A stretch of 64,000 bases of DNA from Uranotaenia lowii (taxonomy: Eukaryota > Arthropoda > Insecta > Diptera > Culicidae), in contig NC_073691.1 in the NCBI RefSeq assembly GCF_029784155.1, positions 58,266,217 through 58,330,216 of the forward strand, in the 5' to 3' direction. The notes under the pieces were generated by a model. The model searched no databases, was not told where the DNA came from, and worked only from the letters and a program-made list of their open reading frames with translations. Positions 38,398-50,964 of this stretch are shown piece after piece (positions within the stretch are counted from its first letter, which is position 1; every line of letters begins with the position of its first letter). The position numbers and the translations under genes are program-made.

Positions 38398-38593
38398 AAG
38401 TGTTTATGGTAGAACTCAGTTGGCAAGTCAGTTTCCTCCTGAGCCGATATCTGTAAGTTCGAGCCAAATAGTACACATCGAACACAGTTGAACTGGATAA
38501 GTTTTTCAATAACTGTCCTCCAACTGCAACATTGATATAAAGTCTCGAATGCCATAGAGATGGTAAAACGACTGTAATCGAAACAAAAAAATC
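38398..38593 (+). mobile_element. tRNA-derived SINE, near full length
   Basis: The head has an A-box-like TAGAACTCAGTTGGCAAGT (38410-38428) and a B-box-like AAGTTCGAGCC (38456-38466), the two parts of an RNA polymerase III promoter. The body (ACACAGTTGAACTGGATAAG, GGTAAAACGACTGTAATCG) matches 45390-45500, and the copy ends in AAACAAAAAAA. ATCTGTG lies at 38391-38397 and again at 38594-38600, a likely target duplication. The body resembles SINEs known from anopheline mosquitoes, but the exact family needs a library search. Confidence 0.8.
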
Positions 38594-38600
38594 ATCTGTG

Positions 38601-41600
38601 CCTTCAATCCAAAATAAAATATATTTTTTATCCCGAAAATATAAGTGAGTACGCCAGCTAAAATTCAGAAGCTAGAAGATAAACAGGTTTGGATTGAATT
38701 CCTCGTATGGAAATAATACCATAGAGTAACCAGACACCTGAATAAAGAATCACGCATTCGAGTACCCGTACAATTATTCCGGTTCATGAGTAACCAGACT
38801 ACTTAGATTACGCAACTGGCTCGGAATAAGATTTGCCACAGGAAAGGAGAAAATCAGGGAGCGGGCGTCATTGCCGGCTCAAACTATTGCGTTCGGTGTC
38901 GGTGGCCTTCCGTTCTAGATTTGCTGCATTCCCAATCAGAGTCTAGGGTAAGTGACAGCCAAAATAAACTGTAAGGATTGAAAAACACGAAAATTCAAAT
39001 TTTCTCCAGTGTAGTGTTATTAAAATTCATTTTCTAAGCCAGCGTCCGTTAGAACTGTCGGGAATGTCGTTTTTGCGTTCTGTAATTTTTTTTTTGAAAA
39101 ATTGCAACAATTAGTAACACGTACCTACCCTACACGTTCCGACAAACGGTAACTCGATACTCCTAATCTCGAATCAGTCATAATGGTGTGTGCGAAAATT
39201 GCTTTATTTTAGCGGAAGAAAACTGAAACGCCTTAATCGTCAGAGGAAGGGCAATGCCATGAACGTCATACCAATGAGTAAAAACGATTCTGATGTGCGT
39301 CTAAATAGATCAGACGAAACCCCGTGAAGGTGATCTGCTACAAAGTTGATCGTTCCATAAGAGTTTTGAATATTTATGGGATAGGTTATGTAATCAAAAA
39401 TAATGGTTATGTTTCCATTTTATTTTCAATCAAAAACAATATTGCTCTACTATTGGTGCAAGTTTAACGGGCTAAAATTAATTCAAGATACAAGAGACGC
39501 ACCCATTCAGCTGTTGTTGTTATTGTGGCTCAAAATCCAATCTCCGGGTCTCTTGAGTTCATGAAAGCAGGATTACTACAAAACGCCCGAATCAATCCAT
39601 AAATTACCGGGCTCTACCCATTGATTCTGTAAACACCTACCGATTAACGACTCTTATGGCTGTGCGGTGTGGTGCTACAAAAAAGTGGCCAATTTTTCAC
39701 GTGAAGCCTACCACCAGAGGATAGCAACAAAATGTTTCGAAGGGAAACAGAGAAAAAAAGTCCAGCTTGGTTAGCTCGCTCTCAGTCAAGGAAAAGGTAA
39801 AGTCAAGCGGGTTAACGCTACCTATAACCCGTGATGGGCTGAAATCCGAATAGGCATAGCCAGAGCCCAATATGCAATGAAATGGTTTGTCGTTCGTTGG
39901 CAGTTCGTGATCTGTAAAGTTCACACGCCACCACCTTAAAAAGTATCTAGGGGGGGCGAGGGCAAAAAAAAAAGACCCATTGCTGAGGTAAAACAAAAAG
40001 CACTTATATGTAGTGATCTTCAAGAATCGCCCAACACACTTCTGCTGAGCATCGATCGGTGCAAAAATCTGAATGGCCGTGCCCTTCCGTTTTGTTCTCG
40101 ATTGAATATTTAACATGCACGTCACATGGCGACCGCTGACGTCATCAGCATTGAGTACACATGAAAAAGGGTGGATTCCGTACCATAGAGATTTCGCGAA
40201 CGCCAGCAAGTCTTGTCGGGTTCTCGCCATTCAAAGCCTTTCACGTTCTGATGCTACAGATCAAGCCTATCGCAGCCTTGAAGGGATTTTGATTTGCTCA
40301 TTGCACAATTTACGATTAATTTCGATTAATACGAAAATGCGGGGCGAATGATACGATAATTGATTACGTAGATGAATTAGGCGTGTTTTCGTGGAACAGA
40401 AATTATAGTGATGTTTTTAAAGTTAATGGAGACTCGATCATTCTTTAAAGGACACCTGATCCTTTACACAGGGGACCCTAAGCTTTGGCAAAAATCAAAC
40501 AAAATCCAAAAATTATTGAAATTTTATGTACTACCGACATACTTATTCTGCTCCATTTGGCACTTTTTTCTAGACATTCCGGTTTTGAGGTATAGCTAAG
40601 GAAACAAGTCACACCAGGGATCAAGTGTCCTCACTCTCCCCTATCTATGTTAGGGAGGCAGCGAAAAGGATAGTGTTCAGGATCGCCCCTGATGGCATGA
40701 ATCGATAGCATCAGAATTTCCTCCGACAATTAAAACCGTACACACTCATTCTCATTACATTACAAACTCATTACAAACTCATTACAAACCTAGTGGACTG
40801 TATATTGACTTCAAACAACTTAGACTTAATTGCATTTATGGACTTCTGACAAACACTGGTCTCTTGGACCTCTGACACTGGCCATATAGGCCTCTGACTC
40901 TGGCCCTGTGGCCTCCGATGAACCTTACTTGCTCCGATGGTGGTTGGATGGGAAAAGAGGCCGAGCCTTGGGCTGACTTTGGCTGGACCCTTCGGAAAAC
41001 CCTCTTCGTGGCCGAGGAAAAGCCGATGATTTTGGCGCGCATCTCAGCCGTTAATGCGCGCAGTATCGCCATGTTGCTACTGGGCCATTTCGTCTTTTAG
41101 GGTGGTTCATGGTGACCCATTCGTTCCAGAACAGGTAGTTTCGAAAAACAGAAACCGACCAAATACACTTCGTTTATAGGCTTTAAATGCGGACCATTGA
41201 AAAATTTCAGCTTAACCAAACTTGATTCATGGGGGCTTAAAGTTTTTATTTCTTTACCCACAAAAATCACGAAAGACGAGATCTGGTGTTTTATTGAAAA
41301 AACAAGGCTGACCAATAATCGACTTTCTTGAACTGGTACTCAAGAATTTATTTAATTTTATTAGTTTAAAAAAAAAATTCATTTAATTTTTTTAAGTTTT
41401 ATTATTGACATTTACCATATATGGCATTCGTTTCAATTTTTTTAATAAAATTATTTAAATGAAAAAACAACAAGTTTTTAACAAAAAAAACAACATATCT
41501 GTCAAGAAGTATACCTCGCGCCTCGCACCTAGATCAGGAGTAACTTTCTACATGCGCCGCTGGGTGGAGAAAAGGCAACATCTCTGACGAATACGGAAAA

Positions 41601-41825
41601 AAAACCGGTGAGGATATTCCATGATGGCATTTTTTTCCCAGGGATTTTAAACCAATGATGGCAATTTTCAATTTCACTCTCTCTTTTCATTAACTTTATC
41701 TGTACAAAAATGAAATAAACACCTGAATATACCTAGTAGATTTCATAAGAGTTTTTGTTAAAAGACGGCGAACCAGCTCGATCGACTATTAGCTATTTAA
41801 GGAAACCCCGGTGAGCTTGTTCCTA
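38601..41825. other. No recognised gene; possible element fragments
   Basis: The longest frame is 177 codons on the minus strand (39697-40230). It has no recognisable domain, no second copy and no clear splice context, so I do not call it. Near 40770-40800 there are three direct copies of CATTACAAACT. The stretch 40615-41100 is GC-richer and has the look of a retroelement end, without proof. Confidence 0.35.
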
Positions 41826-43390
41826 CAGTGAGCGAAATAAGAATAGCACCACTATGTGTTTTGCTTGTTAAAATATGAATGTTTGAAAATTACAAAAAAT
41901 GTCTTCCACAGTTTGTTCAGAATTGCTTAACCGATAAATCAAGCATAAGGACTAAAAATGTGAAAAAGGGGTGCGAAATAAGAATAGCAACACTTGAGTT
42001 TTTCAACAAAAACAAGATTATTTTTGAAAACTTACTATGGAAAGTGAATAATAATGCTTCCACGAGTTATTTGAATAGATAACTGCATTTTAGGAGTTTT
42101 CCAGAATTCCAAAGGTTTTCAAAGGTATTAAAAGGGGGTTTTAAGAGATGCTCCTCTAGCGTTAAGGAATTTGATATTTGAGCTATAAAACTTTATCAAA
42201 CTGCTTGATTTTTTCATTAACATTCATAAGTATGATGCAAAATGATGAAACATAGATTTAAGGCTGAGTTTGAATCCAAAAAGCAGGTTGGAATTCAAAA
42301 ATACTAATGTTTTTTAATAGTCAAACACTATTTCTCTAGTTTTGAGTCATAGATGGCAGCACTATCTTGCCATTTAACCAAATTCATGCCCATTTTCGAA
42401 TATCCGAGATTAATTAGGGAGTGCTGGATGATTTTGGTCAAGAAATAAATACATGTACCGAGCGAACGCTTTGGAAATTCTAAGATCACTAAATCAAAAA
42501 AAAATTAGAATTGCATCAAGGTTACTAAAAGTGAATTTTTTGGACCGATTATCAGAATAAAGTTATACTTTGCGATGGAGCTTGATGAACCAGACGGCTA
42601 GCATTATTATTGGTATGATTTGCAATTGAATCGGAAGTTGAGATGAGCAGGAGTTTTGGCGGTTGTACATTCTTGTGCTGGTGATTCTTTTGCAAATCCG
42701 GAAAAGCTTTCTGCATCGTGAATTTCCACAAAACTGTAATGGGAAAATACCTCAAAAAGATGGATATGGGCCTAAATAAACCTGGAAAATCAATATTAAG
42801 ACGAAATTTGGTTTTAACTGCCAGATAGTGCTGCCATCTACGACTTGAAACTGGAAAAAGTATGATTTACTGAACAAAATCAAAGTTTTTGATTTCCAAT
42901 CTATTTCTTTTCTGATTCAAAATTAATCCCTAATGTTTGTTCCATCATTTCACGTCGTTTTAATGCAGAAAGTAAGTAGTTTGGTAAAGAATTACAGCTG
43001 AAATATCAAATTCCTTAACGCTAGAGGAGCATCTCTTAAAACCCCCTTTTAAAACATTTGAAAACCTTTGGAATTCTAGAAAACTTCTTAAAATGCAGTT
43101 ATGCATTCAAATAATTTGTGGAAGCATTATTATTCACTTTTACACAGTAAATTTTTGAAAATAATCTTGTTTTTGTTGAAATACTCAAGTGTTGCTATTC
43201 TTATTTCGCACCCTTTTTTCACATTTTTGGTCCTCAACGCCAATTGCTACTTCCAAAAAAAGTAAACTTATGCTTGATTTATCGGTTAAGCAATTTTGAA
43301 CAAACTGTGGAAGAAATTTTTTGTAATTTTCAATCATTCATATTTTAACAAACAAAACGCACAGTGGTGCTATTCTTGATTCGCTCACTG
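41826..43390. mobile_element. Tc1-like element with arms of about 590 bp
   Basis: TA flanks both sides (41824-41825 and 43391-43392). The left end CAGTGAGCGAAATAAGAATA pairs with the right end, and the two arms stay reverse-complementary for about 585-620 bp (to about 42410 and from about 42770), differing by scattered changes and a 36-bp insert in the right arm. Arm landmarks include GCTTAACCGATAAATCAAGC and AGATGGCAGCACTATCT. The centre (about 42420-42760) holds a transposase relic. The arms are far longer than usual for Tc1, and the structure would form a very long hairpin. Confidence 0.85.
42420..42760 (+). pseudogene. Tc1-like transposase relic in the long-armed element
   Basis: Reading in more than one frame recovers a Tc1-type path: a WTDYQNKVI-like stretch at about 42541-42566, LDEPDG followed by HYYWYDLQ at 42579-42625, and SRSFGGCTFLCW at about 42645-42680. 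In Tc1 transposases these correspond to the region around the first catalytic Asp and the glycine-rich segment after it. Stops (for example TGA near 42577 and TAG after PDG) and frame changes break it. The catalytic Asp and Glu of the rest of the domain are not recognisable. It cannot code for an active enzyme. Confidence 0.6.
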
Positions 43391-43507
43391 TATATGTCAT
43401 TTCTATACGTTTCTTTTTATCTCAATATAACTCGTGCAGAGATATCTATTAATTTCATTAGTTTGTCATTAGTTTGTAATATTTACAATAACTTCTTCAA
43501 ATATGTA

Positions 43508-44079
43508 CACTGCCGGCCAAAAGTATGGGATCACCTGAAAAAACATGCAAATTTTGATCGTTCATATCTCAGCCGTCTTAGGACATATTGCGAATTTTCT
43601 GACCTCATCTGAAAGATAATGAGCAATAGCTATTTCAGATGTATTTTGCCCAGAAATAATGTTTTAGTTTTGCACCTAAAATTTAACCTAAAGTTAGAAC
43701 ATTTTCAAAAAATCGCACCCAATGTTCAAAGCCGCTCATCTCGGGATGGGGTGGACCAAATTTCAAAATTTGAGTTGCATTAGAATCCTTATTCTATACT
43801 TCTCAAAACACAATCAATAAATTTATGCAAAAATTTAGAATGCACTTTTCATTAATAAAATAGACACTTAAGTTATCGTCCAAAAGTTTGGGATCACCCC
43901 TCAGTATGGTGTATCGGCCAAACGGTTGGGATCATTCTTTTAAAAACATGCAAATTTATCTCATTATCTTTCAGATGAGATCAGAAGATTTGCAATATGT
44001 TCTAAGACGAGCTATGAGCTATGAACGATCAAAATTTGCATGTTTTTAGCGGGTGATTCCAAACTTTTGGCCGGCAGTG
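43508..44079. mobile_element. TA-flanked MITE with repeated terminal motifs
   Basis: The ends are CACTGCCGGCCAAAAG and its exact reverse complement, with TA at 43506-43507 and 44080-44081. About 55 bases pair at the ends (including AACATGCAAATTTTGATCG). Two more copies of the terminal phrase lie inside in direct orientation: TCCAAAAGTTTGGGATCACC at about 43882 and GGCCAAACGGTTGGGATCA at about 43917, the latter followed by AAAACATGCAAATTT. This suggests a nested insertion or internal duplication of an end. There is no coding capacity, and the target choice fits Tc1/mariner. Confidence 0.85.
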
Positions 44080-44081
44080 TA

Positions 44082-45352
44082 GGTACAGATCAGAACCCGT
44101 CAAAGTGAAGATAGCCGTGATTAATTGTAGTAGCGATTGTGTTAATGTTTGCTCTCTTTTTGGTCTGAATTGCATTTTGATCACAGCAAGCGTTGAAAAC
44201 TTTAAGGGCTCCATACATCAACAACCATTTGCACAAGTTGCGTAAAATCTATTCGGGCCGAAATTATTTTAATATTAGCTGTTTTCACTGCATTTTAGTG
44301 GTGGTACACCTATGTTATATTTGGTATTAAATATTAATTAAGTTATGGAAATTTTCTATGTGATTGGAAGGACCTTTTCGATAGCAGGGCAAATGCACAT
44401 TAATGCTTTTATCAGTGGATTTGATACAAGGCGTGACTAAAAAGTAGAAATCTTTGACGCAAAATAAGTACCAAATTAAGCAATCATTCTTAACATGCTT
44501 AAACGAAAGCTTCAAACATTTTTGTCCTCGTTGGTTTCCGCCAAGAAATTTGATTCTGTTGTGATTTCCATACGCTTGTTTTTTCGGTTATAAACGTTGC
44601 CTGTTTCTATCTTTCGACTTATTTCTTTAGCTATTTCCTGATAGAGCTTTAGGGATGATTAGCTATGCCACTGCAGCCGAGTATTGTTCATGGTTTACAT
44701 GTACCCCAGTGAGATGCAGATAAAGTTTCTCAAAACCTTAAACGCGCTTCCGGATTTCTCTTAAATTCCCAGCGGCTCCACTGAGATAATTATTTTTAAT
44801 AATTCTTAACTCACGCAAAAAGGTAATAAAGAGTTTTTTTCATCATTTATAAACAGTCGAGACTTTCTTCCAGATTCAATTGTTATTAATTATATCTTAA
44901 GTAAGAAATTCAAGTTCAAAATTGTAAGCAGATGATTAATGGGGCGCTTTCAAGGTTATATGATCGATATATCTCTTTTATAAGGATTAAATATTTGAAA
45001 AAACCTTTCGAGCTGTAAACAAACCTCGAAAGGTTTTATGTTCGATTAATGTTTTCCGTTTCTTTTTTATTTTCAAGAGCGAGTAAAGGCGCTTTATCTG
45101 GGTCGATGACCAGAAGTGATTGAACACTGAAATCCAAAACAACCAAGAAAAATAATTCTTAGTATTTCAAATTCCTTTCATTGATCACTTAACATTTTTC
45201 AAAATGAATTTATTCGTAAGTTTTGTGATTTCTGTGTACAAAATAAATCATTTCCAGCCGCAGGAGAAAGGTCCTAGTTGCTTCACATTACGCATGGATT
45301 TTTCATCAAGGAGCATTTTTCTTAGCATGATTCCAATATGCCCATTTGAAAC
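44082..45352. other. No gene seen; AT-rich
   Basis: Short open frames only, with nothing recognised. Confidence 0.4.
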
Positions 45353-45361
45353 GTATGGTAC

Positions 45362-45506
45362 CGGTTTTCGCGAGTTCGAGCACAAGAGTAAACATTGAAC
45401 ACAGTTGTACCGGATAAGTTTTTCAATAACGATCCGCCAACTGTAACGTTGATAAAGTCGCGAATGCCATGAAGATGGTAAAACGACTTTAATCGAAACA
45501 AAAAAA
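45362..45506 (+). mobile_element. 5'-truncated SINE, same family as 38398
   Basis: It matches the body of the 38398 copy (GAACACAGTTGTACCGGATA, GGTAAAACGACTTTAATCG) and ends in AAACAAAAAAA. The tRNA-like head is missing except for the B-box region (GAGTTCGAGCAC). GTATGGTAC stands at 45353-45361 and 45507-45515, a clear 9-bp target duplication that marks it as a separate insertion by a LINE-type mechanism. Confidence 0.85.
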
Positions 45507-45515
45507 GTATGGTAC

Positions 45516-46044
45516 TGGTGGTCCACGTTTCTTCCTGTTCCTGTGTTTCAGATGTCTCTGCGTTCTCTGCTCCATGGCAGGCCCAACCATTTTATGTTTT
45601 TAATCATTTTAATGTTTTTATGTTAAAATGATGAAAGGCATAAACAAAGACAAGAAGAATAATAACGTACTATTATTATTCTTTGGGACTCAGACATAAG
45701 TTCTGGCTGTGGAAGTACGATTAGTGATTAGTGATTAGTGAAAAAAACAACAAATCTGTCAAAAATTACCAATGTGACCAAAACAACAAAAACGATAAAA
45801 ATGACAATAAAAATATGTTTGTATTTTTTAAATTTTACTAGCTAACCCAGCGTGCTCTGCTAAACCCTTGACAAATTATTTTAATTTTGATCATTACATC
45901 AATTTCAAATTTAAATTCTAAATTTGTTAAAAATCTATCCCTGTAAAATGGAAGCTTCAAATTGAGTCTCAAATTGCAATACCTAGAAGATTAATTATAA
46001 TTTTTTCAAATGATTTCTTTCTGTTTTCTAAACCTAATTCTAAA
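45516..46044. other. No gene seen; short repeats
   Basis: Contains three GATTAGT copies near 45720-45740 and, at 45838-45870, CTAGCTAACCCAGCGTGCTC, a phrase that looks like a common insect repeat end. No coding frame is present. Confidence 0.35.
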
Positions 46045-48512
46045 ATGTCTGTGAGTTATGTCCGTTGGCCTTTCACCGGAGAACACAAGATACAGTCCGG
46101 GGAAGTACTGCTTTACCATGGCATACGAGGAGAACACGCTACTCGGGAACGAGGAGTTGGTTTCCTATTAAGCCAACAGGCCCATGCGGCCCTCATAAGA
46201 TGGGAACCGATAAACGAAGGAATATTCGTAGCCAGATTCAGAACACGGGTTAGAAACCTTACAATGGTCTAGTGTTATGCGCCAACTGACGTTGTCGATT
46301 TGCAGGAGAAAGAGCAGTTTTACAGTCAATTGAACAGCGTGGTTGAGAAAATTCCGAAGCGTGACATTCAAATCCATTTGGGCGACTTCAACGCAAAGAT
46401 TGGCTCCGATAATCAGGACTTTGAGCGCATCATGGGGCGCCATGGCCTAGGACAGATGAGCGAAAACGGGAAGCTGTTTGTAGAGTTTTGTGACAACAAC
46501 AACAACATGGTGATCGGTTGATCGCTCTTCCCCCATCGACCAGCACATAAGGTCACTTGGGTATCCCGAGATGGCCGAACAGAAAATCAAATTGACCACA
46601 TCTGCATAAGCCGAAAATGAAGAAGTCCTCGTCCTTGGTGAGATACGACTGAGAGTTGCGCGTATTCAACGGCGCGAGGAGAAAGTCGGGTGTCAATACG
46701 ACGTCCGCCGGTTGGAGAATCCAGAGGTGAAAAAGGCATACGTTGAACAGCTAGTGAACAGTCGAAGAACAATGATGTGGAATAAAGAATGCCTTTATCA
46801 CGACGAACCATGGTACTCTCGGTAAAGTTTGTGCAAGAAGATGTGAATGTATGTCGGATGAAACCTGGATGATGGTCGATGATCGGAGAAATGCGAAAGT
46901 CAAAATTAGGCAGGCAAGTACCGAGTCAGCCAAAGCAGCCGCCCGCTAACGATATGCGGAGCTGGAAAAAGCTGTTTAACGAGCTTGTAGACAAGAAAAA
47001 AGAGCCTGGACAAACTCCCTAGCCGAAGGAGAGAAAGAGCCGCCTCCAATGGAGATATCCGATAAGACATTTTTCGCCGCCTCAGTGGTGCAGGGACTAA
47101 TGCTAGAATACCGCTAAAAGACCGCGCAAGTCAGTTATTGATTGATCGAACAGATCAGCTCAAACGATGGACTGAGCACTTCGAACAACTCTTCCGAGTC
47201 ACGAATACCGAGGCCCAACAGAACCCGCAACTCTAAGCACCAACAGTAAGTTGCATAAATGGCGTCAACTCGGAAGCGCCCTCGCTGGCTGAAATAGAAG
47301 CGGCAATCAAAGACATGAAATCCAACAAAGCACCTGGGATCGATTGCATCCATGCTGAAATGCTGAAAGCCGACCCTGCCCTGTCAGCACAAATGTTGCA
47401 CCGTGTTTTCGCTGACATCTGGGATACTGCAACATTCCCAGCCGACTGGATGCAGGGTATCCTCGTAAAGGTCCCAAAGAAAGGAGACCTAACAGAGTGC
47501 GGTAACTGGCGTGGCATAACTTTAATCTGTACAACCCTCAAAGTACTCTGCAAAGTGATCCTTAACAGGATCCAGGAGAAAATCGACGCTACACTCCGGC
47601 GGCAACAAGCTGGATTCCGATCCGAACGATCATGTGTTGACAACATCACAAACGCTACGAATCACACTGGAGCAAATCAACGAATTCTAGAACTCTCTTC
47701 TGCTGGTGTTCGTTGATTTCGAAAAAGCATTCGACTGACTTAACCATGCAAACATCTGGGCGGCTCTAAGGCAACGAGGAGACTCAGAAAAGCTAGTCCA
47801 TCTCATCGAAGCACAGTACGAGGTATTTTCGTGCAAAGTCCTGCACGACGGAGTCTTTTTTGATCCAATCCCGGTAACTGCTGGAGTGAGACAAGGATAT
47901 ATTTTTGCACCGTTGCTTTTTCTCATTGTTATGGATGAGATCTTGACTGGATCGATTGACTGTGCACCGAACCGAGGAATACAGAGCAAACTCGACGACC
48001 TCACCGAAAGCTCCGAGACAGCAAGTCTCAATTTCAATGTCGGAAAGACCAAGTCACTGGAGATCAACACAGGAAATCCCTCCAGTTTCATGTTAGCTGG
48101 GCAACAAGTTGAGACAGTGGAGTGCTTCCAGTATCTTGTTAGCCAGTTGACGCCGAATGGTAAGACATCGAAACCCGAATCAGAAAAGCAGGCTTTGCAT
48201 TTGCGAGTCTCCACAACATCTAGCGCTCACGTCAGATATCTCTACGAACGAAAATTCGAATCTTTAATTCAAACGTCAAATCAGTATTGCTGTACGTGTG
48301 CGAAACTTGGTGCACAACTGCAAGTATTTGTAAACCGCTACTTGCGGAATATCATCCGCGCTTGGTGGCCTGGCAACTGGATCTCAAATGAGGAACTACA
48401 TCGCCGGTTTTATCAAAGGGCGCTTGAAATCGAGATTCGGGAACTACGTTAGTGGATATGGATTGGACACACGCTGCGAAAGGATGAGAACGAGATTGGC
48501 AGAGAGGCGCAA
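46045..48512 (+). pseudogene. RTE-like non-LTR retrotransposon relic (endonuclease and reverse transcriptase)
   Basis: Relic of the single protein of an RTE-type retrotransposon, which nicks DNA and copies its RNA. The endonuclease part runs 46045-46610 in one frame with two nonsense stops (TAG at 46270-46272 in a VQCYAPTD-like motif; TGA at 46519-46521). It shows HLGDFNAKIG and QIDHICIS. A deletion follows near 46610. The RT part starts near 47250 (KSNKAPGID, LVKVPKKGDLTECGNWRGI), shifts frame near 47655, keeps the first catalytic region VFVDFEKAFD at about 47709 and GVRQG at about 47883. It then jumps from SIDCAPNRG to a downstream segment near 47980, so the YADD box is deleted. The C-terminal IRAWWPGNWISNEELH and WIGHTLRK motifs remain. 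Both ends are truncated. Clade placement is by motif memory. Confidence 0.85.
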
Positions 48513-50254
48513 AACCAAATTTTTTTGTTTTGTAATAATTAAATTCGTGTTCTAGTGTAAATTCTACATTAAGAGCATATGTAACAACGAAGTGTTTGGT
48601 AAAAAATATAAAATCTTTAATTTTCTTCGATGGAAAAAACCAAAAATTCAAAATTAATGTATTGTGGACATGTGATGAGACAAATTCCGGCCTCAATATG
48701 CCACCTCAAGGCCCATTGAATCAACATCGAATAAATAGAACAGGAAATTGTCTGTTTATTTTATTGAACTGTCATATAGCTGCAGCAGCAGCCGCACATC
48801 CGGTATCCGGACCAACAATCAGCAGTTGGAATTCTGCCAGTAGTGTCGCAGAGGAATTTCCCGTACGGCCAGCCTGATTCAATCAAATCCTGCATTCTTC
48901 TAACACCGCCAAATAATTGCGCATAAAAAGGGTCAACTCGATTTGCTGGCATCCATAAAACGGTCAATGAATTCATAAATGAACCATCGCATAATGATAA
49001 TTTACGATGCGAGTGAGGCCCTAGTTGGTGGGTGGCTTGAGCTGGATTTTGAGCTGTGCTCCCAAAATTTGTAAATTAATCACTCCCAATTACCGACTTA
49101 TTGTGTGGTGTTGTGACAGAGTTGGAATAATTTAGCTATTTTCATATGCCGTGAAATTTTCCGAAGATAGGCACATCTATCACGAAAAGGGAACATTTCG
49201 TTTCCGTAATTCACTTAAATCTAGCCTTAGTACTAGATGAAAGGACTTAAATTTTATTAATTGGGAAATTAGTCAATCATATAATTTTTATATATCATAA
49301 AATATTCGTTGCATTGGAACTGTAACTTTGGAATTTGACAACAAATCTCGAATGTTCATATCGTCTTAAAATTTTATATTAAAATACTTACTCTGAGCTC
49401 CAATGCAAATCTATTGATTTGAGCTTACCTGTAAAAAAAATAAAGAAAAAATAACATTTTTAATCTAATTATCCATAGTTGACTTCAATATTTCCTGAAA
49501 AAAATTATCAAACATGTCGGTCGCGATTTCAAAATGTCAGTTCCCTACTTGATCTTTCGACTATCGTTGGAAGATCGCCAATCGATCGATAAAGTATTTA
49601 ACGAATTTAAATTTTTCATTCAAATGTCAACTCCCACTGCCCCTCGCATAGGAGCTCATCTTTAACATCCGGCTTCAATGTTGCAAAGATGCGCCGACTT
49701 TGTTTTCTTCTCGTCGATATTTTCTCCCCTGTCCAATATCTGAAGATTCATCAAATGATGGTTTTATTATCGGGTTTACCGGGTAAGTTATGTAGATTCG
49801 GCCTAGGCAGCAGCAGTCGCATTCTCAAAGCTTCGCTTTAATCTCGATTCTCAGCAAGAGATATGTCGGCACCGTTAGTCTGTCATCTTGGTGCAGTCCG
49901 ATCTTTTTTACTCCCCATCAACGAAAAACCTAACGGGTAAACTACCGATGATGGCACCAAAGTGATATTTTCCTTGGCATTTACGCAAATTGCAATATTT
50001 GTCTTTGAGAAGCCGACCACATTATTGTACAGCAAACTGTTGGAGGAACAGGTTTTCTCTAGTTTTAATTAGTAAGCTTATTCTATACGATTTTCATTTC
50101 ATTAAAAACTGCTCACCGTTTTAAAAACTTTTTTTAAATAAAATTTAATTGATAACTCAATGGAACAGCACTTTTGTGCCTTTGTTTTAACAACTGATTT
50201 GGAAGATTTTGGCGTTCTGCACTAAAATTTTTTGTCAGATTTGATCTATCACCT
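48513..50254. other. No gene seen
   Basis: Mixed AT-rich sequence with GC-richer patches at 48760-49030 and 49640-49920. Frames of up to 93 codons lack any recognisable feature. Confidence 0.4.
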
Positions 50255-50813
50255 CGAGTGTCGGTGATCGCATTTAGAAGATTGAAAAGGAATCAGATTT
50301 TAGTGAAATCAACCCTTGACAACTGGATCTCGCGTGTGCTATCATTCCCGGATCGGAGCGTTTCTCACAAATGGACCGATAACTGTCAAAAGAAAGCTTG
50401 TCAGTTAAAAAACGTCAGATTTCCGTTCGATTTTCTGGACTATTTCCTTGCTGCTAAAAGCAGCGTCGAAGACTAGACCTGACAGTTCAAATCGGTCCAG
50501 ATTTGGCTTGAATTCGGTCAGCTTTTCTTGGCTGGGATGATAAATAATTGACGCGACGCATCGTCTAGTTTCGCAACGTTCTACCAGTTCTACTGCGATT
50601 TCAATCAAAGCAATCATATAGTTTTTTTATATGTCATAAATTTGTTCGATGGAAAGCATCGTGAACCAATCCAGATTCTTTGAGGTAACACGAGGGTGTT
50701 AGTGTGCCGAAAAATGTTTTGTTTCAGTGATATTTTATATTTTTATAAATGTTATGTGATACATAAAATAAATTTATAACGAATAACTTGAGCTTTTTGA
50801 TAAATCCAAATAG
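50255..50813 (+). repeat. Dispersed repeat family B, left part of a split copy
   Basis: Matches 13279-13510 (CCCGGATCGGAGCG, ATGGACCGAT, CTGTCAAAAG). The right part of the family appears only at 52.6-52.9 kb. The part ends in a 27-bp phrase (CTTGAGCTTTTTGATAAATC and seven more bases, 50787-50813) that recurs exactly at 52555-52581. Confidence 0.65.
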
Positions 50814-50964
50814 CTTAGCTTAGCTTGATTGACTACTCACATCCACCTAGATCATTCAACTCGAAATGCACCATTAACAAATTTTACAAAATTATTTTTC
50901 TTCTAATAATCAGTTAATGAAAACATTATTACAGTTACAATAAATGCATTTCGAATACCATGAT

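Noticed and set aside
39697..40230. 177-codon minus-strand frame, the longest outside repeats
   Set aside because: No domain, no homology recognised, no splice context and no second copy; it could be chance. Worth a database search.
40615..41100. LTR or BEL-type retrotransposon end
   Set aside because: The composition and three direct CATTACAAACT copies hinted at it, but no LTR pair, primer site or pol motif was found.
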